The position numbers and the translations under genes are program-made. 27,416 nucleotides of DNA from an uncultured Eubacterium sp. (GTDB taxonomy: Bacteria > Bacillota > Clostridia > Lachnospirales > Lachnospiraceae), in the NCBI GenBank assembly GCA_934317205.1, contig CAKREL010000021.1, positions 1 to 27,416 of the forward strand, written 5' to 3'. Positions 7,837 to 15,370 of the stretch are shown here, piece by piece (the first letter of the stretch is position 1; every line of letters begins with the position of its first letter). The notes under the pieces were generated by a model, which made no database searches, had not been told where the DNA came from, and worked only from the letters and a program-made list of their open reading frames with translations.

Positions 7837-10155
7837 TTACTTCATTTCCTCTGGTTTGGTTGTCATCAGCTGATATAATTTCAGCTTCGTATCAAATTTA
7901 TCTTTGAATGGAACGATCGTATTTCCATAGCACAGCAGCCCTTCCCCGATATTGCTGTTTTTGACATGTGCCAGCTGGTTCGGTGAAATGTTCAGGTATT
8001 TTGCCAGGATCTCTGCATCACCGGATCCCTGATGTAACATCATCACAAAATCACTGTTCTCAAGGATGTTTTCAATCTCTGGGGAGCCAAGCAGGTCTTT
8101 GACGTTCTGTGTAATACCGGTAGGGATGCCGCCCCATTTTCGGAACCGTTTCCAGATCTCTACCGAATGTGCCGCTGTCTGTTCCTCTTTCAGCAACAAA
8201 TGGAATTCATCCACATAGTATCGGGTGTATTTATGCTGGTTACGGTTGACCGTCACCCGGTTCCACACCTGATCCTGCACGATCATCATTCCGATCTTTT
8301 TCAGCTGTTTTCCAAGATTTTTGATATCATAGCAGACCACGCGGTTATCCAGTTTTACGTTCGTCCGGTGGTTAAATACATTCAGGGAACCTGTGACATA
8401 GGATTCCAATGCCGTTGCGATCCTCTGAGCCTGTGGCTCTTTCTGCTGTCGCAAACATTCATACAGATCCCCAAGGACCGGCATATTTTCCGGGCAGGGA
8501 TTTTCAAAATATTTCTGGTATACAAATGGCAGGCAACGGTCGATCACAGACCTCTCTTCCGGTTCGATGCCATTTCTCCGGTTCAGGATAAGCTCACATA
8601 ACGACAGGATAAAATCACTCTTGACCGCAAGCGGGTTGTCGTCCTCTGCATAATCCATGTTGATATCCATAGGATTGATGTAATCGGTACTGCTTGAAGA
8701 GATCTCAATCACCTGTCCGCCCAGTGCCTGCACCAGTGGGAAATATTCTGCCTCCGGATCTGTGATGATGATATCGTCATTCGTTACGAAAAAGGCATTT
8801 GTGATCTCCCTTTTTGCCGCAAACGATTTTCCGGATCCCGTCTTTCCAAGGATCAGTCCATTCGGGTTTTTCAACCGTTTCCGGTCAGCCATGATCATAT
8901 TATTGCTGATTGCATTCAGTCCATAATATAAAGATTCCCCCGGCATAAAAAGTTCCTGTGTGGTAAACGGCACCAAAATGGCAGTACATTGGGTTGGCAA
9001 TGCCCGCTCGATTGGGATATGATTGACGCCAAGCGGAAGGCTGCTCATCAGTCCATCTTCCTGCATGTAATCTAAGCACCTTAAGTTACAGTTATGTTTC
9101 TGTGCGATACCTGCTGTCTGGAAAACTGCGGTATCCAGCTGCTTTTTACTGGCTGCGGTGTTGAGTACTTCAATGGTAGTCAAAAACAAACGGTCATTCT
9201 TTTGCTGCAGGTCATCCTGCAGATTTTTTGCATCATCTGCATATGTCACCAGATCCGATGGCAGGATATCCATGTCATACCCTGCCCGGACGGCTTTCTT
9301 CTGCTCATCGATCTTCATCCGGTTGATATCAGTCAGTTTTGATTTCACCATTTTCAGTGCCTTTGTCTGATCCACCGGCTGCAGATGGATGTTCAAAACA
9401 AAATTTTTATCCATATCAAGCAGATCCATCAGTATCTCATCGGTCAGTTCCGATGCGAACAGCTGCAGGTAAGATGCCCTTCCAACGGTATCTCCCATCC
9501 AGAAGTTTGTCCGCTCCTTAAAGGTAAAACTGGTCGGTGCCACAAAATCCTTTGTGGAAAGCCCGGTTTTATGTAACTGCTCATACTCAAACTGAAACGG
9601 CACTTTTGCATCCGGGTGAAATATCTCATATAAGATCTTCAACCGCTGTGCCCCATCTAGGGCACAGGCCGGGACTCCGATCACTTTAAAATTATTCAGG
9701 ACATCTGCCTCAATCCGTTCCAGTTTCCGCCTTGCCTCATGGATATTCCCTGCTTCAATCGAAAACGTGATATATTTTGTTTTCACCTGCCCATGGTTAC
9801 CTTTTGAAAGCTGCTCCCGTAGCATATGCTCATATTCCTGTCGGATCTCCTCAAACGCTTCCCCTCTTGGCAGTGTTCGGATCACATTCTGAAACTCTTC
9901 CTTTTTGCTTTTCCGGTTTTCAAACGTGATCTGGAAATGGATGCTGCTGTCAAAATAATTCAAAAATTCACTCCAACGTTCCAGGATCATCTGCTGGTCT
10001 TCTACTTTTGCCAGCTTATAATTGATATCCCAAAACTGGACCGTTTTTGAATAGATATTTCCCTGCACCCGGCAGATCCCATCCTTTCCCATCTCCTGAT
10101 AGGCGATAGAATCCTGTACTGAGAGTGCTTTATTTCTTCGTATACCTGCCATCAT
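7837..10155 (-). CDS. virB4: VirB4-family conjugation ATPase
   Basis: This 772-residue VirB4/TraE-type ATPase powers the type IV secretion channel at the inner face of the membrane. Walker A is GKTGSGKS at residues 437-444 and Walker B is YYVDEFHLLL with D649 and E650. The N-terminal half carries the typical VirB4 region. The ATG-ATG start at 10155 follows GGGAGG and overlaps the 3' end of the PrgI gene by 26 bp, a sign of tight coupling. Length and gene order (PrgI-VirB4-NlpC/P60) match Tn1549-type elements. Confidence 0.95.
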   Translation of the reverse strand: MMAGIRRNKALSVQDSIAYQEMGKDGICRVQGNIYSKTVQFWDINYKLAKVEDQQMILERWSEFLNYFDSSIHFQITFENRKSKKEEFQNVIRTLPRGEAFEEIRQEYEHMLREQLSKGNHGQVKTKYITFSIEAGNIHEARRKLERIEADVLNNFKVIGVPACALDGAQRLKILYEIFHPDAKVPFQFEYEQLHKTGLSTKDFVAPTSFTFKERTNFWMGDTVGRASYLQLFASELTDEILMDLLDMDKNFVLNIHLQPVDQTKALKMVKSKLTDINRMKIDEQKKAVRAGYDMDILPSDLVTYADDAKNLQDDLQQKNDRLFLTTIEVLNTAASKKQLDTAVFQTAGIAQKHNCNLRCLDYMQEDGLMSSLPLGVNHIPIERALPTQCTAILVPFTTQELFMPGESLYYGLNAISNNMIMADRKRLKNPNGLILGKTGSGKSFAAKREITNAFFVTNDDIIITDPEAEYFPLVQALGGQVIEISSSSTDYINPMDINMDYAEDDNPLAVKSDFILSLCELILNRRNGIEPEERSVIDRCLPFVYQKYFENPCPENMPVLGDLYECLRQQKEPQAQRIATALESYVTGSLNVFNHRTNVKLDNRVVCYDIKNLGKQLKKIGMMIVQDQVWNRVTVNRNQHKYTRYYVDEFHLLLKEEQTAAHSVEIWKRFRKWGGIPTGITQNVKDLLGSPEIENILENSDFVMMLHQGSGDAEILAKYLNISPNQLAHVKNSNIGEGLLCYGNTIVPFKDKFDTKLKLYQLMTTKPEEMK

Positions 10156-10516
10156 TCTTTCCTCCCTTCATTGGCATTTTCATCTCGCTCTGTCTGTTCC
10201 TTTCTGATGCATAGATGTTTTTGGTCATATATTTTCGGATCGCCGGGCGCTGGATTTTTACCCGGATGATATTTTTTAAGATCACTTCCAGATACAGTCC
10301 ATCCTTCTCATACATTGCAAAAAAGAATGCCGGCAACATGACAAGGACCATCAAGGTTGCCGCATTGGTTGTCCCAACCATGCCTCTGGCCAGATAATAT
10401 AATGGAAACCCGATCAATGCCCCGATGCCAAAACAGATCAGTTGGCGCTTTGTCATGTTAAATGCGATCTTACTTTTTACTCTGCTCAAATCCTTTGGGA
10501 CTGTTACATAAGCCAT
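10130..10516 (-). CDS. PrgI family conjugation membrane protein (VirB3-like)
   Basis: This 128-residue protein has two hydrophobic helices at about residues 30-75 (GIGALIGFPLYYLARGMV and ATLMVLVMLPAFFFAMY) between basic ends. That is the pattern of PrgI, the VirB3 counterpart of Gram-positive transfer systems. The start follows AAGGAGAAAG. It lies between the VirB6-like gene (18 bp upstream) and virB4, which it overlaps. It is expected to work with VirB4 at the channel base. Confidence 0.88.
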   Translation of the reverse strand: MAYVTVPKDLSRVKSKIAFNMTKRQLICFGIGALIGFPLYYLARGMVGTTNAATLMVLVMLPAFFFAMYEKDGLYLEVILKNIIRVKIQRPAIRKYMTKNIYASERNRQSEMKMPMKGGKNDGRYTKK

Positions 10517-10534
10517 GATTTCTTTCTCCTTTCC

Positions 10535-11407
10535 TTAGTGTGCGTTAAATATTGATTTGCTCAATGCTCCTGTCTTGAACAAACTGAAACATAAGATAAC
10601 GGTATATCCCATGACACCCCAGAGTGCCGCATGAAGCTCTGTGGTCGTCTGCAGCCCGGCGATTAATGCCGCATAGATTGCCACACATACCATCATCAGG
10701 AATGCCTGAAAAGCAAGTGCGAATAAGCTCCTCAGGTAATTGGTTCCGATCTGTCCCCATTCCCGGTTTGTCAGCGTGGCAAACGGGATCGGAGCAAGAG
10801 ATGTATACAGATAGATCTCGATCATCCTGCCATACAGGATCAGCATGATGAGCACTGACATGATCTGCATGCACAGACTGACTAACAGTGTTTCAAATGC
10901 AACCAGGATCAGCTCACCGACATTCATGGCCGCCAGTGTCGTATCCAGATTGGCAATCGCTGCATCCACATTGATGGCAGTGGTGCCGGTGATCACACCG
11001 GCCGCCTGGTTGACCAGATTCTGCCCCACGTCAAATACCGCCATCGTGATCGTCCATGTGTTGCTGACCAGATACACAGCGATCCACATCTTTACGAAGT
11101 AGCGGAAAAACATCCATGTATCAAGGTCATGCATGTTATTCTTTTCTGTGATCATTGTGATCAGTTCATAGCACAGGACAAACGTGATGATAAGTCCCGC
11201 GATCGGCACGATCACTGTATTTGACAGGTTCTGAATCATCGTAAAGATATTACTGTTCCACCCCTGCGGGGTCTGCCCTACCTGTGCTGCGATCTGCCCG
11301 GTCTTATCATTGATATCCGTAAACATCCGGTCCAGATTGGAATGGATCATGGATGTAAAGATCGACCGCATCCATGCTTCTATTTCTGTAAATATTCCAT
11401 CAAACAT
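10535..11407 (-). CDS. VirB6/TrbL-like polytopic conjugation protein (CD1112 type)
   Basis: This 290-residue protein has about five or six hydrophobic segments, for example near residues 65-85, 165-195 and 230-280. The N-terminal soluble region mentions typical family features (TDINDKTGQIAAQVGQTPQGWN). It matches the VirB6/TrbL-like component that follows Maff2 in Clostridial elements and presumably forms the membrane pore of the transfer channel. The start lies 21 bp after Maff2. The functional name rests on topology, length and position. Confidence 0.85.
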   Translation of the reverse strand: MFDGIFTEIEAWMRSIFTSMIHSNLDRMFTDINDKTGQIAAQVGQTPQGWNSNIFTMIQNLSNTVIVPIAGLIITFVLCYELITMITEKNNMHDLDTWMFFRYFVKMWIAVYLVSNTWTITMAVFDVGQNLVNQAAGVITGTTAINVDAAIANLDTTLAAMNVGELILVAFETLLVSLCMQIMSVLIMLILYGRMIEIYLYTSLAPIPFATLTNREWGQIGTNYLRSLFALAFQAFLMMVCVAIYAALIAGLQTTTELHAALWGVMGYTVILCFSLFKTGALSKSIFNAH

Positions 11408-11428
11408 GAATGTTCTCCTCTCCTTTTA

Positions 11429-11644
11429 TCATCCAAATAGGTTCGCCAATAGCGGAATTAGCTGCGTCCCGATCAGAATGACTCCGCCTCCACTCATAAG
11501 CTGCTTGATTCCCTGGGATCTGGATCCCGGGTTATCCTGTCCGTAACCTTCCATTAAGTTGATGGCTCCCCAGACTCCGATACCTGCACCAATGGCAATG
11601 ACCAGTGTCTGAAGGATCCCTACGGCTGATGTAAAAAATGACAT
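11429..11644 (-). CDS. Maff2 family mobile-element membrane protein
   Basis: This 71-residue protein has two hydrophobic helices separated by a loop with the family signature GYGQDNPGSRSQGIKQLMSGGG. Maff2 proteins are found in nearly all Tn1549/CTn elements between VirD4 and the VirB6-like gene and resemble a VirB2/pilin-like small subunit in size and topology; no role is established. The start at 11644 follows AAGGAG. Its first 25 bp overlap the candidate 39-residue ORF. Confidence 0.9.
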   Translation of the reverse strand: MSFFTSAVGILQTLVIAIGAGIGVWGAINLMEGYGQDNPGSRSQGIKQLMSGGGVILIGTQLIPLLANLFG

Positions 11645-11739
11645 CTTCCATCTCTCCTTTCAAATGCGCGTGTTGATAAAGTTTCGATTATTTTCTGAAC
11701 CGTTATGCATTCTCCCGGTGACCGTATTTTTACTTTCAT
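11620..11739 (-). CDS. Candidate 39-residue protein overlapping Maff2
   Basis: An ATG at 11739 preceded by AAAGGAG (6 nt away) opens a frame of 39 codons ending in TAG inside the Maff2 gene. It begins MKVKIRSPGECITVQKIIET, a helical and basic sequence with no membrane segment. It sits 28 nt after the terminator that follows virD4, so it may be translated to keep ribosomes loaded into Maff2. I do not recognise a family. Its support is the strong ribosome-binding site and its position. Confidence 0.45.
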   Translation of the reverse strand: MKVKIRSPGECITVQKIIETLSTRAFERRDGRCHFLHQP

Positions 11740-11767
11740 CTGCTTCTCCTTTCCTCAAAAAAGGCAT

Positions 11768-11792
11768 AAAAAAACCGCTCTTTTCAGAACGG
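11768..11792 (-). terminator. Intrinsic terminator after virD4
   Basis: On the minus strand CCGTTCT-GAAA-AGAGCGG (7-bp stem with one G-U pair and a GAAA loop) is followed by seven Ts. The hairpin starts 4 bp after the virD4 stop codon. The next ribosome-binding site is only about 20 nt downstream, so there is no room for a normal promoter before the small ORF and Maff2. Confidence 0.75.
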
Positions 11793-11796
11793 ATCA

Positions 11797-13602
11797 TCAT
11801 GCCTGTGCACTTTTGGCAGTCTCTTTTTCAGTTATTTCACAGGTACAAAATTCGATCGGCTGATTTTTATACAACTTCAATTCATGATTTAAATAGGCTT
11901 CCACGTCAAACCGATTTCGCTCATCGTAATCCGACAATTCCTTATAATGCTTGTGTTTCGTGATATCGTACTTATCACTTAAGAATGGTCGGACACCACG
12001 AAGCTGTAAAATACACTTTCCACCATCCATGACCGCAAGTTCATCCCTGCTCATCAGATCCTTTCCAGTTTTCTGGTAATTCATGCCGTATGACCGACTC
12101 TGGCCTCTGCTGTCACTGGTGTTATACAGATCAATCGTTTCCTTTCCAAGTGTCTCTGAAATTTCTTTCAAGGTTGAGCTTTCTTTTCCACCAAGAAACA
12201 GCATGGAATCACAGTTGCCGATGATCGTCTCAGCGGCATCCTTATAGATCGTTTTCAGCTGTGACTGAGACTGCAGGATAATGGATGCAGAGATCTCCCT
12301 GCTTCGGATGGTTGCGATCAGCTTGTCAAATTTCGGGATCTGGCCAATATTGGCGAACTCATCAGCCAGGATCCTCACATGATAAGGCAGCCTTCCATGA
12401 TGAACGTCATCAGCTCTGTCACACAGCAGGTTAAACATCTGGCTGTACATCATGGCAACCACGAAGTTAAAAGTATCATCCGTATCAGAAATTACAATAA
12501 ACAATGCTGTTCTTTGATCTCCAATCATATCCAGTTCCATCTCATCATAAGACATAAACTCCCGCAGCTCTGCGATATCAAACGGGGCAAGCCTTGCGCC
12601 ACAGCTGATCAAAATACTCTTTGCTGTCTTTCCGGCAGCAAGCTTATATTTCTGATATTGCACCACTGCGAAATGTTTCGGATCTTCGATTTCCAGTTCA
12701 GCAAAGATCATATCGACTGCATTCTGGAATGTCTCATCATCTTCCCTTGTTTCTGATGCATTGATAAATTCCAATAACGTGGCAAAATTCTTTTCCTCTT
12801 CCGGAGCCTCATACCAGATCAACCCGATCAATGCCATATAGAGCAGACGTTCCGCTTTCACCCAGAAATCTTCCCCGGATTTTTCGCCATCCCCTTTTGT
12901 ATTGACCATGATGGTATTGACAAGCTTCAGTATATCCTTTTCACTCCGGATATACTGAAATGGATTGTAGTGCATGCTCTTCTTAAAATTGATCGTATTG
13001 ATGACTTTAAGCTTGTATCCATGACGGATCAGCATGTTCCCGCATTCCTCTATGATAGTGCCTTTCGGATCTGTGACAACATAACTGACTTTCTTTCCCA
13101 TCTGCATAAGATTCGGCTTTACATAAAACCTTGTCTTTCCAGAACCGGAACCACCAATCACCAGCACGTTTTTATTTCTGGCGTACTTTGGATTCTTTGG
13201 GCGGCTGTTCATGGTCAGCCGCTCCGTCTTGGTAAGGATGATATTATTTTCAAATTTCCGATCCATGTAGGGTGCAATATCTTTTGGTGTTCCCCATCTT
13301 GCCGAACCATATTCTGTACCTGGTCGGAATTTTTTTGCATTCTTTCTGCGATACAATACGATCAGTCTTATGACCAATACGGTTACTGCCCCGGCTTCCA
13401 GATCCATAAGCTGCCAGCTTGGCTGCAGATTGGAAAATGCCAGTTTATAATTCTGCAGCAATACAAGAATTCTGCCAAGCAGGTTTGGTCCCCTGCAATA
13501 GTGAAACAGCCACGCCAGTTTATCTGCCACATAAAACAGGACGACGTAAGGAATCACCGGCAGAATCCTTTTTGTTATACTTATTCCCTGACCGGATCTC
13601 AT
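11797..13602 (-). CDS. virD4: VirD4/TraG type IV coupling protein
   Basis: This 601-residue protein couples the relaxase-DNA complex to the secretion channel. Two N-terminal hydrophobic stretches (about residues 12-30 and 68-85) anchor it. Walker A is GGSGSGKT at residues 150-157; Walker B is ILADEFANIGQIP with D414 and E415, the signature of the TraG/TraD/VirD4 family. Its ATG overlaps the PcfB stop by 4 bp, and PcfB-type proteins are known partners of the coupling protein. An intrinsic terminator follows immediately. Confidence 0.95.
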   Translation of the reverse strand: MRSGQGISITKRILPVIPYVVLFYVADKLAWLFHYCRGPNLLGRILVLLQNYKLAFSNLQPSWQLMDLEAGAVTVLVIRLIVLYRRKNAKKFRPGTEYGSARWGTPKDIAPYMDRKFENNIILTKTERLTMNSRPKNPKYARNKNVLVIGGSGSGKTRFYVKPNLMQMGKKVSYVVTDPKGTIIEECGNMLIRHGYKLKVINTINFKKSMHYNPFQYIRSEKDILKLVNTIMVNTKGDGEKSGEDFWVKAERLLYMALIGLIWYEAPEEEKNFATLLEFINASETREDDETFQNAVDMIFAELEIEDPKHFAVVQYQKYKLAAGKTAKSILISCGARLAPFDIAELREFMSYDEMELDMIGDQRTALFIVISDTDDTFNFVVAMMYSQMFNLLCDRADDVHHGRLPYHVRILADEFANIGQIPKFDKLIATIRSREISASIILQSQSQLKTIYKDAAETIIGNCDSMLFLGGKESSTLKEISETLGKETIDLYNTSDSRGQSRSYGMNYQKTGKDLMSRDELAVMDGGKCILQLRGVRPFLSDKYDITKHKHYKELSDYDERNRFDVEAYLNHELKLYKNQPIEFCTCEITEKETAKSAQA

Positions 13603-14102
13603 CGTGACTGCCCCCGGTCTTTCTGACGCTGTCTGGTTCTTTCCCGGTGCTTCTGTGCAGCCCTCTTTCTGTAGGTCTGCAATTTCTGTACAAGAGACGG
13701 TTTGCTTTTCTTCCGCAATGTGACCCCAGCATATTCTTTAAATGCCGCGGTCATTACTTCGGCATCTCGGGCTTTAAAAAATACCAGATATTCCGGCGGT
13801 GTCTTAGACTTATCCCGTTTTAAGCTGTAATCAATCCCATACTTTCTGGCTACCCGGTCAAAGTCTTTGATATTTTTCTCTGTGACCGGAATATTGCTCA
13901 GCTCTGCACCCTGCTTGAGCAGATCTTTTAAGGACTGCTTCCCGGTTGGTACAGACTGCTCCTTGCGGTTCATCCGGCTCATCTGTTTACTCTGCCTGTG
14001 CTCATACAGATATTTCCGCATGGCTGCTTTTAACACATCACTGCTCATATGGGTTGCCTTGATACACAGTCCAACCACTTTCTCATTTACTTCCTCCTGC
14101 AT
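13599..14102 (-). CDS. PcfB family conjugation accessory protein
   Basis: This 167-residue protein begins MQEEVNEKVVGLCIKATHMSSDVLKAAMRKYL, a PcfB/DUF3801 pattern (shown only to name the region), and ends in a long basic tail rich in R, K and Q. PcfB of pCF10 binds the coupling protein PcfC and supports substrate docking; here the gene directly precedes virD4 and overlaps it by 4 bp. It also overlaps the upstream AntA/AntB gene by 20 bp. The ribosome-binding site is GAAAGGGGGAAC inside the upstream gene. Confidence 0.87.
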   Translation of the reverse strand: MQEEVNEKVVGLCIKATHMSSDVLKAAMRKYLYEHRQSKQMSRMNRKEQSVPTGKQSLKDLLKQGAELSNIPVTEKNIKDFDRVARKYGIDYSLKRDKSKTPPEYLVFFKARDAEVMTAAFKEYAGVTLRKKSKPSLVQKLQTYRKRAAQKHRERTRQRQKDRGQSR

Positions 14103-14862
14103 TTGTGTTCCCCCTTTCGATCATTGGTACAATCCCTTCCTTTTTCAAAAAATCATATAGAAATCTCCTGCCCTTCTGCGTCCATTCCGTCTGCATCCGG
14201 ATGCGGATGATCTCATTTCCGCTTTTTACGGAATACGTCGTGCTATGTACATATCCTTTTCCCTGATAGGCTGCATATAACACCCACTGGTCATTTGCCT
14301 TGTATTGGATATTATAATGATGGAGTAGTTGATTGAATGCCCGGGCACTGTAACCGTAGTCTTTGGCAATCTGTGTAGTCAGCACCAAAGACGGACACTG
14401 CAGGATCTCATCCAGATAGCTGACCTTGGGTGCCATCTCTTCTATCATCGCCTGCTGTTTGATGACCTCTGATCCAAGCATGTTACACTTCTGTTTCAAT
14501 TCTTCCTCTGATTTTTTTGCCATCTGCAATGCCCGGCGCATAACCTGTTCCGGTGTGTTCCATGCTTTTTCCAGATCAAGGAAATACTGACGGTACAAGC
14601 GACCAAGTTTATTTTTCTGTACCATACAGATCTGCTTTGCCATATCCACACTGATCTGATAATCAACCAGATTCTGCCCGCCGTTAAAACCGCTTCCCAA
14701 ATTTGGGAAGCACTTTTCGTAGTCTGTTTCTACAAAACCAAACTCCAGCATCCGCTCCATCCATGTGGTAAATCTTGTTTTGATTCCCAAGCATTCATGA
14801 AGTTCCCTGGCAGAGACCGTCATCTTATCTTCCCCGAAATTGACTTTCATTAATTCCTTCAT
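14083..14862 (-). CDS. Phage-type antirepressor (AntA/AntB N-terminus, KilA-C-like C-terminus)
   Basis: This 259-residue protein has an AntA/AntB domain at about residues 8-100 (VSARELHECLGIKTRFTTWMER, with GGQNLVDYQIS following), a coiled coil at about 110-145, and a C-terminal ANT/KilAC-like DNA-binding region with LTTQIAKDYGYSARAFNQLLH. Such proteins antagonise repressors in prophages and also occur in ICEs. Here it lies within the transfer operon just ahead of pcfB. Two starts are possible: ATG at 14862 or the in-frame ATG at 14850, which has AAGGAATTA just upstream. The target is unknown; the XRE repressor at the right edge is one candidate. Confidence 0.85.
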   Translation of the reverse strand: MKELMKVNFGEDKMTVSARELHECLGIKTRFTTWMERMLEFGFVETDYEKCFPNLGSGFNGGQNLVDYQISVDMAKQICMVQKNKLGRLYRQYFLDLEKAWNTPEQVMRRALQMAKKSEEELKQKCNMLGSEVIKQQAMIEEMAPKVSYLDEILQCPSLVLTTQIAKDYGYSARAFNQLLHHYNIQYKANDQWVLYAAYQGKGYVHSTTYSVKSGNEIIRIRMQTEWTQKGRRFLYDFLKKEGIVPMIERGNTNAGGSK

Positions 14863-15130
14863 CGTTTGCTCTCATCTCCTTTAACAATCGGTCCATGCAA
14901 TATCCGATACAAGGGGCATGCCTGCCATACGGGCAGCCCGCACAGCTTGGCTTTTTATCTGGCTTGGCATATTCCCGCTTCTTTCTGATCAGATAAAAAC
15001 ATTCCTCATTCCCACAGCCCTGTTTTTGTCCCATCCACCAGTAACAAAACGTGCAGGATGCCGGTTTACTCTTTCGGTAATCCGCTCCCGGAATACAGCT
15101 TTTCGGATCATTACATACGCTTCTGCTCAT
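14825..15130 (-). CDS. Cysteine-rich hypothetical protein, 101 residues
   Basis: Starting at the ATG at 15130 the protein has about eleven cysteines in spaced pairs and clusters: CNDPKSC, CTFC, GCGNEEC, CAGC, PCIGYC. This looks like a metal-binding protein, either zinc-finger or iron-sulphur. It has no signal peptide or membrane helix and ends in a basic, charged tail. The ribosome-binding site is weak (CCGGGGGAA), and a longer reading from 15235 would run far into the upstream small gene. It overlaps both neighbours (20 bp and 38 bp), so it belongs to the transfer operon. I do not recognise a named family. Confidence 0.6.
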   Translation of the reverse strand: MSRSVCNDPKSCIPGADYRKSKPASCTFCYWWMGQKQGCGNEECFYLIRKKREYAKPDKKPSCAGCPYGRHAPCIGYCMDRLLKEMRANDEGINESQFRGR

Positions 15131-15284
15131 AGTGTGTTCCCCCGGTAGATCCAAACCTGCAATCCCGGTCTTTGATCCCCATCCGTTTATCTTCTCTGGC
15201 ACCCATCCGGATGCAGCACCAGAATACAAAAGCATTTAATGCGGACAACATTAAAATGACTGCTAAAAATATTTTATGGTACAT
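15111..15284 (-). CDS. Small membrane protein, first gene of the transfer module
   Basis: This 57-residue protein has one strong transmembrane helix at about residues 4-24 (IFLAVILMLSALNAFVFWCCI) and a basic tail. The ATG at 15284 follows AGGAGG by 8 nt, which favours it over an in-frame start at 15323. The layout, a helix ending in CC then a short charged tail, recalls DUF3789 and similar tiny ICE membrane proteins, but I am not sure of the family. It begins 17 nt after the terminator that ends the pilus operon. Confidence 0.6.
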   Translation of the reverse strand: MYHKIFLAVILMLSALNAFVFWCCIRMGAREDKRMGIKDRDCRFGSTGGTHYEQKRM

Positions 15285-15301
15285 TGTTTTTTCCTCCTGT
15301 G

Positions 15302-15336
15302 AAAACAAGCGCCTGCAGCTCACACCACAGACGCTT
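15302..15336 (-). terminator. Terminator between the pilus operon and the transfer module
   Basis: On the minus strand AAGCGTCTG pairs with CAGGCGCTT (9 bp, one G-U), with a 12-nt loop, followed by GTTTTC. It lies 35 bp after the tip-adhesin stop codon. The T-tract is short, so termination may be incomplete. The upstream arm overlaps a weak match to the alternative promoter motif (ACATAAGC at 15333-15340). Confidence 0.55.
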
Positions 15337-15370
15337 ATGTATTCTTATTCTTTCTTTTTGTATCGTGATT

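Noticed and set aside
12970..13626. 218-residue plus-strand open frame
   Set aside because: It is antisense to virD4, whose motifs are all on the minus strand.
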